Source of the DNA: Cytophagales bacterium UBA2561
GTDB lineage: Bacteria; Bacteroidota; Bacteroidia; Cytophagales; Thermoflexibacteraceae
DNA length: 61,707 nucleotides
Direction of reading: 5' to 3'
Assembly (NCBI GenBank): GCA_002340355.1
Contig: DDLX01000007.1
Coordinates: 1 to 61,707 of the forward strand
Part shown: piece by piece, positions 44,974 to 54,564 of the stretch
How the letters are laid out: each line of letters starts with the position of its first letter
Position numbering within the stretch: position 1 is the stretch's first letter
The notes under the pieces: generated by a model
Seen by the model: only the letters and a program-made list of their open reading frames with translations
What the model was told of the DNA's origin: nothing
Database searches by the model: none
Translations under genes and position numbers: made by a program

Positions 44974-45601
44974 ACGTTTGATAAACTAATGACATGTTAT
45001 CGCTTTATTGGGCGAAATCACTTTTGTTAAACTTCGACCAAAAGAACGATAATGAGATTCAAAAAATGCGATTTTCTATGGGAAATTTACTGAAAAACTA
45101 AATATCCATTTTGAGTAAGTTCTAAAATAGTTGTTTTAATTTGATTGAACATTATAGCCAATAAATTGGAAATCAGTTTTTTAATATTTCTTGGGTAAGT
45201 ATTTTTTCATAAGCAGTTTCAGCAACTTACATTCTTTTAGATAAATCTTGTGTGTGACTATTGATGTGGGTGTTTTCTTAGTTTTTTGAAATTTATAGAC
45301 TGGCAAAAGTAACCGAAAAAAAAAGGAAATGACGAATTTTAAAGTAGAATTTTTGGAGAGGCACTATTTTCATATCTAAAAGTTAAAGGATTGTATTAGG
45401 CTTCAAATACGCAAGAGATATTAACTTTAAAATTTTGGAATTTTTGTTTTATCATGAAAAACCCTATTTTAAAGTTTGAATTTTTAGAAGAGATTTTATA
45501 AATTTCGACCTTGTAAATTGCTAAGTCATGAATCTATAGGAGGAATTTAGTCTCTTCCTCTATTGGGTTCTACTATCAAACATTGGACTATCCATAGACC
45601 C
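44974..45601. other. intergenic region between divergent sprA and SNF2 helicase genes
   Basis: About 630 AT-rich bases with no gene. It must carry both promoters. I found no exact TTG / TAnnTTTG pair with correct spacing on either strand. Confidence 0.4.
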
Positions 45602-48514
45602 ATGATCGTATCTGCCAATAAACCGTTTCAGTTAGTTTATGCCTTATTTCAGCATCAATATTTGGGATTTTTATTTGAATCTTTTGTGATTCAACTCAAT
45701 GAAGACCGTAAGATGACGCTCCAGTATCAAAATATCTCGGCACAAAATGCTAGTGAATTTGCCACAGGCATGGCAGAACGAGACTATAAAATCATTGGAC
45801 TCATGGATTCTATTCAGCCTACTGTTATTGCTAATCGATTTAGTACCAAGAAGATGAAGCCAGATGATTTCTTTCTGAAAGTCTATGATACAGATACAGG
45901 AGATAAAAAATTACAAGAAACCATTCATCAATATATTGAGGCAAAACGTGCCAAAATCTTACCTCAACTTCGTGGAAAGTTATTATTCGTGATGGAACGC
46001 GATGGTAATCCTGCAGGGAGACGCTTGATTGTTGAGCCAGAACCAGCCTCTTTATTATTTCATTTTCGGCGTAATCATGAAAGTACGCTGTATTTTCCTA
46101 CCATGAAGCATCATGGTGAAAAAGTGGAATTCCAAAATAAGTCAATGTCTTCGATGCTTATTTGTACTGAACCTGCTTGGTTAATGGTCAATAATAAAAT
46201 TTATACCTTCGAAGGAGAAATTAGTGGAGGGAAATTACGTCCTTTTTTACGCAAAAAAAATATTATTATTTCTAAAAAAATTGAGGATACTTATTTTCGT
46301 AAATTTGTTGCACCATTAGTAGAGACCTGCAATGTTTACGCTAAAGGCTTTGATATTCAATTACTTGAATTTGAACCAGCTCCTATATTAAGTTTTGCAG
46401 AGTGGGTAGGAGGAGATTCGGACTTAGCTGAAGTAATTACAGATGATACACCTCATATTGTTTTCAAATTATTATTCCGATACGATAAATACGAATTTCC
46501 AGCCGAAAACCCTAAGAAATACTCTGTAGAAATTACACAAAATGGGGAAACTTATGCTTTTTATAAAATTCGTAGGGAGACTACTCAAGAAGAGCAAATT
46601 CAAGAATTTCTCCAATCACTTGGTTTGCCTCTAAAAAATGGAAAAACAGTTCTGAAAAAAAATGAATCTTTTGAATGGTTAAATAAAAATACTGAAAAAA
46701 TACAAAAAGAAAGTTTTATTATTCAGCAAAGTAAGAATGATTCGAAACGCTACTTCTTGGGTAAATCCATGATTAATCTACAAGTAAGTGAAAATCGAGA
46801 CTGGTTTGATGTTTATGCCAAAGTAATGTTTGGAAAGTATGAAATCCCGTTTATTAAATTACGTAAAATGATTCTGAATGGGAAACGAGAATTTACCTTA
46901 CCAAATGGCGAGATTGCTGTAATTCCTGAAGCTTGGTTTACACAATATGCTGATATCTTTACTCTAATGAGTGAAGAAAATCAGGCGCATCATCTTGAGA
47001 AACACCATCTAGCTCTTTTACAAGAATTAGAAAATGGGAATTATGCACAAATACGTATGAATCGAAAATTAGAGAAACTACGTGATTTTGAGCAAATTGA
47101 AGATATTCCATTACCTCAGAAATTTAATGGAGAATTGCGTCCGTATCAAAAAGCAGGTTATAATTGGCTACAATTTTTGAATGCGTATCATTTTGGAGGT
47201 TGTTTGGCGGATGATATGGGATTGGGAAAAACTGTTCAAACATTAGCCCTTTTACAAGACCAAAAAGAAAAAGAAGCTAAGTCAGCCACACTTTTGGTAA
47301 TGCCTACTTCCTTGTTATATAATTGGGAAATGGAAGCTCGAAAGTTTACTCCCGAACTTAAAATATTGAATTATACAGGAACAAATCGACTCAAAAATAC
47401 CGAAAATTTTAATAATTACGATGTTGTTATTACGTCCTATGGTATTGTTCGAATTGATATTTCTATCTTAGAAAAATACTATTTTAATTATATAATTTTA
47501 GATGAATCGCAAGCGATAAAAAATCCTAATTCAAATATCTCGAAAGCTGTCCGACAACTTAATTCTGAATTTCGATTGATTTTGACGGGAACCCCTATCG
47601 AAAATGGAACTACAGATTTATGGTCACAAATGAATTTTATCAATCCGGGACTTTTGGGTAACCTCACTTTTTTCAAAAATCATTTCCAGACTCCCATCGA
47701 AAAACGGCGTGAAATTGATAAAATGCAACGGCTTCATGCTATGATTAAACCGTTTATTTTGAGGCGTAAAAAATCCCAAGTGGCTACGGAATTACCTGAA
47801 AAAGTGGAGAATATCCATTATTCCCAAATGACTGAATCTCAGAAAGAACTCTATGAAGAAGTCAAATCTTATTATCGGAATAAAATCCTGAATCATATCG
47901 AAGAAAATGGGGTAAATAAATCGCAAATTATGCTTTTACAGGGTTTGGTTCGGTTACGTCAAATTGCGAATCATCCTCGAATGCAAGATGAAAATTCAGA
48001 GGCTGATTCGGGCAAAATGGATGATATTATTCGGATGCTTGAAGCTGGTGTAAGTGAAAATCATAAAATATTAGTATTCAGTCAGTTTGTAAAACATTTA
48101 AGCTTATTGAGAACGGAAATTGAGGCTCGAAATATTCGATATGCTTATCTGGATGGAAGTACCAAAAATCGCAAAGAACAGGTTCATTTATTTCAAAAAA
48201 ATGCAGATATTCCTATCTTTTTAATCTCTTTAAAAGCAGGCGGGGTTGGTCTCAATCTAACAGCTGCCGATTATGTTTTTATTCTTGATCCTTGGTGGAA
48301 TCCTGCGGTTGAAGCTCAAGCTATCGACCGAGCGCATCGTATTGGACAAGAAAATAAAGTATTGATTTACAAGTTTATAGCTCAAAATACAGTTGAAGAA
48401 AAGATTCTACGATTACAACAAAATAAAATCCGATTAGCGGATGAACTCATTAATTCTGAAGATGGTTTCGTCAAAAGCCTGAGTAAGGAAGATATTGAAG
48501 ATTTATTAATGTAG
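45602..48514 (+). CDS. SNF2-family DEAD/DEAH-box helicase
   Basis: 970 residues from the ATG at 45602. The frame extends upstream to a TTG at 45563, but that part is not conserved-looking. The long N-terminal region (about 1-500) is the accessory domain of bacterial SNF2 proteins. The motor follows: RPYQKAGYNWL, Walker A DDMGLGKTVQ (about residue 535), DExx box LDESQAIKN (about 633, DESQ instead of DEAH), LTGTPIENG, then helicase C with VFSQFVKHL, LKAGGVGLNL and RAHRIGQ. These are ATP-driven double-stranded DNA translocases that remodel protein-DNA complexes. The role is probably transcription recycling or repair, as for RapA-like proteins. A PD-(D/E)XK nuclease follows on the same strand. 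Confidence 0.92.
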   Translation: MIVSANKPFQLVYALFQHQYLGFLFESFVIQLNEDRKMTLQYQNISAQNASEFATGMAERDYKIIGLMDSIQPTVIANRFSTKKMKPDDFFLKVYDTDTGDKKLQETIHQYIEAKRAKILPQLRGKLLFVMERDGNPAGRRLIVEPEPASLLFHFRRNHESTLYFPTMKHHGEKVEFQNKSMSSMLICTEPAWLMVNNKIYTFEGEISGGKLRPFLRKKNIIISKKIEDTYFRKFVAPLVETCNVYAKGFDIQLLEFEPAPILSFAEWVGGDSDLAEVITDDTPHIVFKLLFRYDKYEFPAENPKKYSVEITQNGETYAFYKIRRETTQEEQIQEFLQSLGLPLKNGKTVLKKNESFEWLNKNTEKIQKESFIIQQSKNDSKRYFLGKSMINLQVSENRDWFDVYAKVMFGKYEIPFIKLRKMILNGKREFTLPNGEIAVIPEAWFTQYADIFTLMSEENQAHHLEKHHLALLQELENGNYAQIRMNRKLEKLRDFEQIEDIPLPQKFNGELRPYQKAGYNWLQFLNAYHFGGCLADDMGLGKTVQTLALLQDQKEKEAKSATLLVMPTSLLYNWEMEARKFTPELKILNYTGTNRLKNTENFNNYDVVITSYGIVRIDISILEKYYFNYIILDESQAIKNPNSNISKAVRQLNSEFRLILTGTPIENGTTDLWSQMNFINPGLLGNLTFFKNHFQTPIEKRREIDKMQRLHAMIKPFILRRKKSQVATELPEKVENIHYSQMTESQKELYEEVKSYYRNKILNHIEENGVNKSQIMLLQGLVRLRQIANHPRMQDENSEADSGKMDDIIRMLEAGVSENHKILVFSQFVKHLSLLRTEIEARNIRYAYLDGSTKNRKEQVHLFQKNADIPIFLISLKAGGVGLNLTAADYVFILDPWWNPAVEAQAIDRAHRIGQENKVLIYKFIAQNTVEEKILRLQQNKIRLADELINSEDGFVKSLSKEDIEDLLM

Positions 48515-48585
48515 AACATAATATTTCGAACCAAAACCCCTATGAATAGGATGCGTTTTTATAAAGAAACTTACTTCAAAATATC

Positions 48586-49188
48586 ATGGAAAAAGAACTG
48601 ACAAAACAAGACATTTTAGATTTATTGGCACGACAAGCTATTGAGTTTGATCGTAGAATGAAAGCATCTGAAGAAAAAGACGATCGTCGTCAAATACAAT
48701 TTGAAAAAACAAAGAAAGATTTTGATCGCCGAATGAAAGAACTTTCTCGCCAGATTGGAGATTTATCGCATACTTGGGGGCGTTTTGCTGAGGAACAAAT
48801 TAAACCCCACGCCATTAAAATGTTTCAAGAAAGAGGTATTGATATTCATTATAAATCTCAGCATGTGGAGTTTGAAATTGAAGGTAAAAAATATGTTGAA
48901 ATTGATTTATTATTAATAAATGAAGAAACAGCAGTAATTATTGAAATCAAAAATACGTTGCGTCAAAGAGATGTTGGGAAACACTTGGAGCGCATGGAAA
49001 AGATTCATCAAAATGCACCTAATCAATTGAAAAGTAAGCGATTAATTGGAGCAGTTGCCAGTAATATAGTGAGTTTGGAAGTAGAAAACTATGCTATACA
49101 GGCAGGATTTTTTGTGATTAAGTCTTTGGGAGAAGTAGCAGGAATTAGCAACTCAGTGAATTTTGAACCAAAAATCTGGCAATCTTAA
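48586..49188 (+). CDS. coiled-coil / PD-(D/E)XK nuclease-like protein (DUF3782-type)
   Basis: 200 residues. A charged coiled coil covers about 15-65 (with the repeated FDRRMK / DRRQIQF pattern). A restriction-endonuclease-like domain comes next: WGRFAEEQIKPHA, then VEIDLLLINEETAVIIEIKN, which supplies the D...ExK catalytic set (the D of EIDLLL, the E and K of EIK), and a final GAVASNIVSLEVENYAIQAG segment. This is the arrangement of DUF3782/DUF1853-like proteins common in filamentous bacteria. The start is 71 bases after the helicase, so the pair may be co-transcribed. Biological role unknown. Confidence 0.75.
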   Translation: MEKELTKQDILDLLARQAIEFDRRMKASEEKDDRRQIQFEKTKKDFDRRMKELSRQIGDLSHTWGRFAEEQIKPHAIKMFQERGIDIHYKSQHVEFEIEGKKYVEIDLLLINEETAVIIEIKNTLRQRDVGKHLERMEKIHQNAPNQLKSKRLIGAVASNIVSLEVENYAIQAGFFVIKSLGEVAGISNSVNFEPKIWQS

Positions 49189-49232
49189 ACGATTCATTAT
49201 TAAGAATTTTCCGAATAGAATTGTGGTGGTAA

Positions 49233-49424
49233 TTACTCTACTAAAAATGATTTATAAAATATATTAGTATTGAAATTATTTAATAATCTTTATGTATAGG
49301 GCTAAAAAACCATTTTTCCATAGCGGTGGGTTTGCAAATCCACCGCTATGGAAAAATTAAGTTTGATTTAATATAACTGATAATCAATGATTTGCAAATC
49401 AATAAAATTTTAGTAGGGTAGAGT
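49233..49424 (+). mobile_element. miniature inverted-repeat element (copy R2)
   Basis: The best-preserved copy. The left end ACTCTACTAAAAAT and the right end ATTTTAGTAGGGTAGAGT are imperfect terminal inverted repeats. The body includes a perfect 12-pair hairpin (49318-49329 with 49340-49351) whose 10-base loop is gtttgcaaat. A second TTTGCAAA-centred palindrome lies near 49389-49400. No coding capacity. Its right end overlaps the 3' end of the DUF2071 gene and supplies that gene's last codons (TLPY) and stop. Confidence 0.7.
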
Positions 49425-50213
49425 GGGTGGTAATTCAACTTTAAACAATATTTCAGGACAAATAAAAATAGAATGTGGATCTTTCATCTCTTCTTGATTA
49501 AGTAATTCCAGACGTTCCAGCCACTCAAAATATAAACTTAGCCCTATTGCTTTTCGAATATCCATTTCTTCGTGCCAAATCCGATAAGTCCCTAATTTTC
49601 CGTCTGTTCGATAATAAAAACCCTGAACAGGATGGGTTAAAATAAGTCTCATTTCATCCAAATCTGAGAAACCCTCAATTTCTGAAATGGTTTCTCCTGT
49701 ATCCGAAATTTTTACCTGTAAATTTGCTCCTGTGGCTTGAGTTTGAAATTCGAAATGAGTATAAATTCCATTTTTTTGTTCAAATTTTGTTTCGAATTTG
49801 CCAAAATACCAAGGCATCCTCCAGAGATAAAGCGGGATTTGATGCCAAATTGAGCCTAAAATCGTTCCAAAAAACCAAACCACATCTTCGCCCGTTTCTG
49901 AGTCAGTGACATAAACCCGATAATTGGTTTGTGGAAATCGAAATTTCAGAAATGACATAAAGTTCTCAAAATAAAAGGCTTCGTCCAAAAATGGAACAAC
50001 ACTTAATAAGGCTTGTTTTTTTCCTTGAATCTCAAATTCAGGAATTTCAAATCTTGGATGAATGTACGGACGCAACCGTTTGGCAGGTAAAGCATAATTT
50101 ATCAATGCAAAATTACTTAGAATTGACGCTACAGTCCAGCGATTTTGTCGAATGGGTTGGTTAATACGTTGGTTTAGTTTTTGACGGTAATTCATCTGTA
50201 ATAGGTTGTTCAA
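49410..50213 (-). CDS. DUF2071 family protein
   Basis: 267 residues. It follows the DUF2071 (YqjF-like) pattern: NYALPAKRLRPYIHPRFE near the start, then SVVPFLDEAF, TNYRVYVTDSETGEDVVWFF, and the later HPVQGFYYRTDGKLGTYRIWHE. The family has an acetoacetate-decarboxylase-like fold. Its biochemical role is not settled. No signal peptide. The last four residues and the stop are encoded by the end of the miniature element at 49233-49424, so the native C-terminus may have been slightly different. Monocistronic. Confidence 0.82.
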   Translation of the reverse strand: MNNLLQMNYRQKLNQRINQPIRQNRWTVASILSNFALINYALPAKRLRPYIHPRFEIPEFEIQGKKQALLSVVPFLDEAFYFENFMSFLKFRFPQTNYRVYVTDSETGEDVVWFFGTILGSIWHQIPLYLWRMPWYFGKFETKFEQKNGIYTHFEFQTQATGANLQVKISDTGETISEIEGFSDLDEMRLILTHPVQGFYYRTDGKLGTYRIWHEEMDIRKAIGLSLYFEWLERLELLNQEEMKDPHSIFICPEILFKVELPPTLPY

Positions 50214-50390
50214 AAAATTTTGGAAATATTATTTTTTGTTGTTATTCGTATCGTCACAAACGATTTATTTTCAAAAGTTTAAGGGTTAGATGTGAGAATA
50301 CAGCCAGTAGTAAACCATATTTTATAAAATAATAATAATCAGGATTTTAATTAAAGTTTAAACAACTTCTAAAATAGAATTTAGGATTTT

Positions 50391-51494
50391 CTAAGTCGTT
50401 TTGGCATAACATTTACCTGGTAATGTCTTGACTAATCCTTTGAATTCCATCGCTAAAAGAATCCCTGCCAATTCCGAAGATAAAATACCCGTTTGCCAAC
50501 TCAATAAATCAATATGAATATTTTCATGTTGTGTGAGAGTCTCAAAAACTAACTTTTCTTTTCCTTCTAGCTTGGGTAGGATGTTTTTGTTAGGTCGCAC
50601 TTGGTCAGTATCCCAATTCATCAATTCTTCTAAATCTTTGGCAGAAGTAATCAAATGTGCTTTATGCCTCTTTATCAGATTATTACACCCTTCGGAAGTT
50701 CCTGAATAGACACTACCAGGGACAGCACAAACCTCCCGATTGTAGGACTCTGCAATATTTGCAGTAATCAATGCACCACCCTTAGACTTTGCTTCCACAA
50801 TTAAAGTAACATCTGCTAAACCTGCAATAATTCGATTTCGCTCAGGAAACCGTAAGGCTTCAGGTGTCGTACCAAATTGATTTTCAGTTAATAAACCACC
50901 ATTTTGAATAATTTGTGAAGCTACTTTTTGATGATCTGACGGATAAATACGGTCAGTTCCTGTTGCCATTACGGCAATATTCGGAATACCATATTTGATA
51001 GCTGAACGATGAGCCTGAACATCAATCCCATAAGCCAATCCACTAATTATCAATAAATTATCTTTTTTTAAATCACAAATTAGTCTATCCGTAAATTGTT
51101 TACCGTAACTTGTGGCTTGTCGAGTTCCTACAATGGCAAGTGTTTTACGAAGATTTAAATTAGCTGTCCCACGATAAAATAACAAAATAGGGGCATCTTT
51201 GGTATCTCGTAAGCGTTCGGGATAATTCTTGTCAGTATAAAATAAAATTTTGGTATGGTATTTTTTGGTTTGCTCAATAATTTCTTGAGCCTGCTTGAAA
51301 GGTTTGGTAGCTATAATTTGCTGCGCTGTTTTTGTACCTATTCCACTGATTCTTAATAAGCTATACTTGTCTGCTTGAAAGATTTCCTGTGCCGAACCAA
51401 AATGTTTTAATAAATTTTTGGCAGTAATGTGTCCAACATTAGGCAGTAAACTTAGGGCAACTTGATAAATTTTTTCAGAGTGGTTTGCTGACAT
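50391..51494 (-). CDS. dprA: DNA-processing protein DprA
   Basis: 367 residues from the ATG at 51494 (MSANHSEKIYQVAL). A TTG- or ATG-type extension to 51542 is not conserved. DprA loads RecA on incoming single-stranded DNA during natural transformation. Domain order: N-terminal helix-hairpin-helix/SAM-like part (LPNVGHITAKNLL and LRISGIGTKTAQQI), Rossmann-like DprA core (GTRQATSYGKQF, SGLAYGIDVQAHRSA, ATGTDRIYP, AGLADVTLIVEAKSKGGAL), and a C-terminal winged helix (HIDLLSWQTGILSSELAGIL). All family motifs are intact. Confidence 0.94.
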   Translation of the reverse strand: MSANHSEKIYQVALSLLPNVGHITAKNLLKHFGSAQEIFQADKYSLLRISGIGTKTAQQIIATKPFKQAQEIIEQTKKYHTKILFYTDKNYPERLRDTKDAPILLFYRGTANLNLRKTLAIVGTRQATSYGKQFTDRLICDLKKDNLLIISGLAYGIDVQAHRSAIKYGIPNIAVMATGTDRIYPSDHQKVASQIIQNGGLLTENQFGTTPEALRFPERNRIIAGLADVTLIVEAKSKGGALITANIAESYNREVCAVPGSVYSGTSEGCNNLIKRHKAHLITSAKDLEELMNWDTDQVRPNKNILPKLEGKEKLVFETLTQHENIHIDLLSWQTGILSSELAGILLAMEFKGLVKTLPGKCYAKTT

Positions 51495-51565
51495 AATATA
51501 AAGGTTGATTAATGAATTGTAAAATTGATTACCAAGCCGCAAAAACTTGGTAATCCGATAAAAAC

Positions 51566-53554
51566 TTACACACCTAAAGACTTCAAAAAAGCATTGGCTT
51601 TAGGTTCACGTTCTAAAAAGTTTTTCAATTGCTCATTTTCATCTATTGAGCCACCTTGTGAAAGCAATGTTTCACGGTATTTTTTTCCAATTTTAGGATT
51701 CAAAATGCCTTGTTCCTCAAAAACTGAGAAAATATCCTGAGCATAAACTAATGCCCACAAATAACCATAATAACTTGCAGCATAACCATTTAAATGCCCA
51801 AAACCTGCCTCAAAGTGTGTACCTTCGAGGTATTTATAAAGTGTAGTCTCGTTTTGGAGTTTTCGTAATATATCCGTAGTCGTTTCCTCACCTTCAGGAT
51901 CAAAACGATCATGTAAAGTAAGGTCGTATCTACCGTAAAAAATTTGTTGAGTGTGAAACAGTCCTGAACCTACGTTTTTTGCTGCTAACATTTTGTCAAA
52001 TAATGATTTAGGTAGCACTTCACCTGTGTCATAATGCTTGGCAAAATCCTGTAGGGTTTCATAATTCCACGTCCAATTTTCAAATAACTGTGAAGGAACT
52101 TCTACAAAATCTCGAACAGTGCTTGTTCCTGCATAACTTGCTAAAGAAGAAGTAGTTAAAAGCTCATGCAAGCCATGTCCAAATTCGTGGAACATCGTTT
52201 CTACGTCTGAATGTTTCAATAAACTAGGCTTCTCATCTGTAGGTCTTGGAAAATTACATACTAAACTCAAAAGTGGCTTTTGGTAACCTTGTTCAGTTTG
52301 TCGTCCCGAAATCATCGGAAAGCAAGCAGCGTGTCCGTACTTCCCTTCTCTCGGAAATAAATCTAAATAAAACCGTCCTGTAATTTCCTGATTTTCAACT
52401 ACTTCAAATAGCCGAGCTTCTTTATGCCAAACAGATGGATTTTCAACCTCTTGAATTTTCACCCCAAACAACGTTTCTGTAATTCGGAACATCCCTTCTA
52501 AGACAGCATTTAACTCAAAATATTGTTTAACTTCTTCTGAATCAATACTATATTTTTCTTTTCGTAAAATTTCGGCATAAAAACTGGACTCCCAACTATG
52601 AATTTCCTGAGCGTCAGGGTCAGTTTTCTGTTTTTTGATTTCTAATAATTCAGTATAATCTGCTTCGGCTTTGGGTCGTACTTTTTGATATAAATCTTCC
52701 TCAAAATCCCAAACTGTTTGGGCATTTTTGGTCATTAAATCATCGGTTTGGTATTCGGCAAAAGTGTTAAATCCTAATAAATTAGCTTTTTTATGACGTA
52801 ATGTTAAGATTTTTCTCAATACTTCCAGATTAGTGTCCGATGCTTTATTTAAAAACTTGATATACAATTTTTTACGTGCGGATTCCGATTTCGAAAACTG
52901 CATAAATGGACGATAAGATGGATAATCTGTAGAAATTTTATAGGTATTATTTTCAGTCCGATGTGCTTTTTTGAAATCTTCAGGTAAACCTTGAATTTCA
53001 GCTTCAGAAACCTCTAAAAAATCTTGTGAATCATTGATATTTTTATAGAAAATATTGCCTAGTTCAGTCAGTTCATCTTGAATTTTTTGCAATTCTAGTC
53101 GTTTTTCGGCAGGTAAAGCAAATCCATTTTTTTCAAAACTCCGTACCGTTTCTCGCACCAATTTTTCGTAAACTCCTGTCAAATTTTTTGCCTCTTCAGT
53201 TTGCGAAAAAACTTTAACTGCTTCATACAAATCTTCGTCTAAGGCTAATTTATTAGAAAATAATCCTAATTTTTGATAAGTTTCTAATCCTGTTTGTCGA
53301 ATTTTTTCATCAGGAGATACGGAAGCCACCAAAAAAACACATCCTCCAACTTTGCCTAATTGATGCCCAAGTGCATCATAAGCTTGCATTGTGTTTTGAA
53401 AAGTACGCTCATTTTTAGGGAGTTGCTTTATTTTTTCAAGTGATTTAGTGGCGGTCTCAATGGCTTTGGTAACGGCATCTTCCAAGTGTTGAGAAGTAAC
53501 TTTGCCGAATTCAATGATGGTATTAAATTCTGAAAAAATTGGATTTTTAATCAT
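51566..53554 (-). CDS. prlC: M3-family oligopeptidase (oligopeptidase A type)
   Basis: 662 residues, typical for oligopeptidase A/thimet-like zinc peptidases, which degrade short peptides in the cytoplasm. The zinc motif is HEFGH (His456, Glu457, His460), within ETMFHEFGHGLHELL. Other M3 marks are RFYLDLFPREGKYGHAACFP before it and the GFGHLNGYAASYYGYLWALVYAQD segment near the C-terminus. No signal peptide. It is 71 bases upstream of dprA on the same strand. Whether it should be called PrlC or a Dcp-like peptidase cannot be settled by eye. PrlC fits the FYLDLFPREGKYGHA form. Confidence 0.88.
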   Translation of the reverse strand: MIKNPIFSEFNTIIEFGKVTSQHLEDAVTKAIETATKSLEKIKQLPKNERTFQNTMQAYDALGHQLGKVGGCVFLVASVSPDEKIRQTGLETYQKLGLFSNKLALDEDLYEAVKVFSQTEEAKNLTGVYEKLVRETVRSFEKNGFALPAEKRLELQKIQDELTELGNIFYKNINDSQDFLEVSEAEIQGLPEDFKKAHRTENNTYKISTDYPSYRPFMQFSKSESARKKLYIKFLNKASDTNLEVLRKILTLRHKKANLLGFNTFAEYQTDDLMTKNAQTVWDFEEDLYQKVRPKAEADYTELLEIKKQKTDPDAQEIHSWESSFYAEILRKEKYSIDSEEVKQYFELNAVLEGMFRITETLFGVKIQEVENPSVWHKEARLFEVVENQEITGRFYLDLFPREGKYGHAACFPMISGRQTEQGYQKPLLSLVCNFPRPTDEKPSLLKHSDVETMFHEFGHGLHELLTTSSLASYAGTSTVRDFVEVPSQLFENWTWNYETLQDFAKHYDTGEVLPKSLFDKMLAAKNVGSGLFHTQQIFYGRYDLTLHDRFDPEGEETTTDILRKLQNETTLYKYLEGTHFEAGFGHLNGYAASYYGYLWALVYAQDIFSVFEEQGILNPKIGKKYRETLLSQGGSIDENEQLKNFLEREPKANAFLKSLGV

Positions 53555-53634
53555 AATTTATTAGCGATTAATGAGATGTGTTTTTTAGTTATAATTTGGG
53601 AGAATTGATATTTAGTTCAATTGATAATCAGTTT

Positions 53635-54444
53635 TTATTCCGAAAACCCCCAATTAAATCCTGTACCATTATGTGTAATTGAAATTTTAGCGGGTTCTTT
53701 TTCATCGGCTACTCGAATTAATCCTGTGTATTGTCCTTTTAAATCGGTAGGTTCTCCTAAAATTTCAGTTACTTTTTTGTGCGTTTGTTTTTCAACTTGC
53801 ATTCGAATGATTTTTAATAAATTGTTTATTTCATTGACAGGGAACCATCCTCGTTTTTGATTAACCATAACCACTAGCGTATCTCCTGAAGCCATAATTG
53901 CTTGACCATTATACATGACTGAATCAGCTAAATCTAATTGTAAATCAGTACATTGAACTCCTGTACTATTACTAATCTGAATTTTGCTAATTACTCCAAG
54001 AGAGGAGATATCGGTTGGATACCAGCCCAAATTTTTATCGTAAAAAATGTTGATCTTTTCGCCTGTTTCGAGTGTACCAGTGCCTTGAGCGGTTAAGGAA
54101 TCTAATTGTTCTAAAGACATGGAAACACAGTTAGTATGCAACATTCCTGAAATATTTCGAGCTACTTCGGAGTTTAATGTTTCGATAATTTGGAATTTTT
54201 CGGGTGTTCCTGTAAAAACTACCTGCATATTAGTTCCATTTTGCAATTTGACGGTAGCGATATAGTGGTCATTTTCAGGCTCAATACCAATAGAATCTAC
54301 TTTTTGGTTAAATCGTTTGAGAACCTCTTTGGCAACAATACGCCGAATTTCTCGTTCTTTTTCTTCACTTTTTTCACATCCTAAAAGAAAAATACTTAGG
54401 ATAAAAATTATTCCGTAAATCGTTGCTTGTTTTGTCATGTTCAA
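53635..54444 (-). CDS. lipoprotein with two similar beta-rich halves
   Basis: 269 residues. Lipoprotein signal MNMTKQATIYGIIFILSIFLLGC (lipobox cysteine at residue 23). The rest shows several short related units of about 60-70 residues (YIATVKLQNGTNMQVVF, NCVSMSLEQLDSL ..., VQCTDLQLDLADSVMYNGQ, each followed by a GWYP/GWFPVxxI sequence), suggesting internal duplication. No family recognised. It faces the periplasm, anchored in one of the membranes. It precedes the oligopeptidase on the same strand by about 80 bases. Confidence 0.68.
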   Translation of the reverse strand: MNMTKQATIYGIIFILSIFLLGCEKSEEKEREIRRIVAKEVLKRFNQKVDSIGIEPENDHYIATVKLQNGTNMQVVFTGTPEKFQIIETLNSEVARNISGMLHTNCVSMSLEQLDSLTAQGTGTLETGEKINIFYDKNLGWYPTDISSLGVISKIQISNSTGVQCTDLQLDLADSVMYNGQAIMASGDTLVVMVNQKRGWFPVNEINNLLKIIRMQVEKQTHKKVTEILGEPTDLKGQYTGLIRVADEKEPAKISITHNGTGFNWGFSE

Positions 54445-54564
54445 TGTAATGATTTGAGTTTATTATGTTCGGCTTTTGTGAAAATTAACATGAGTCAACA
54501 AAAATACAAGAATCACTCATGTCGCTCAAAAACCATTTGATAAAAAACGTTAAGAAACAAACTC

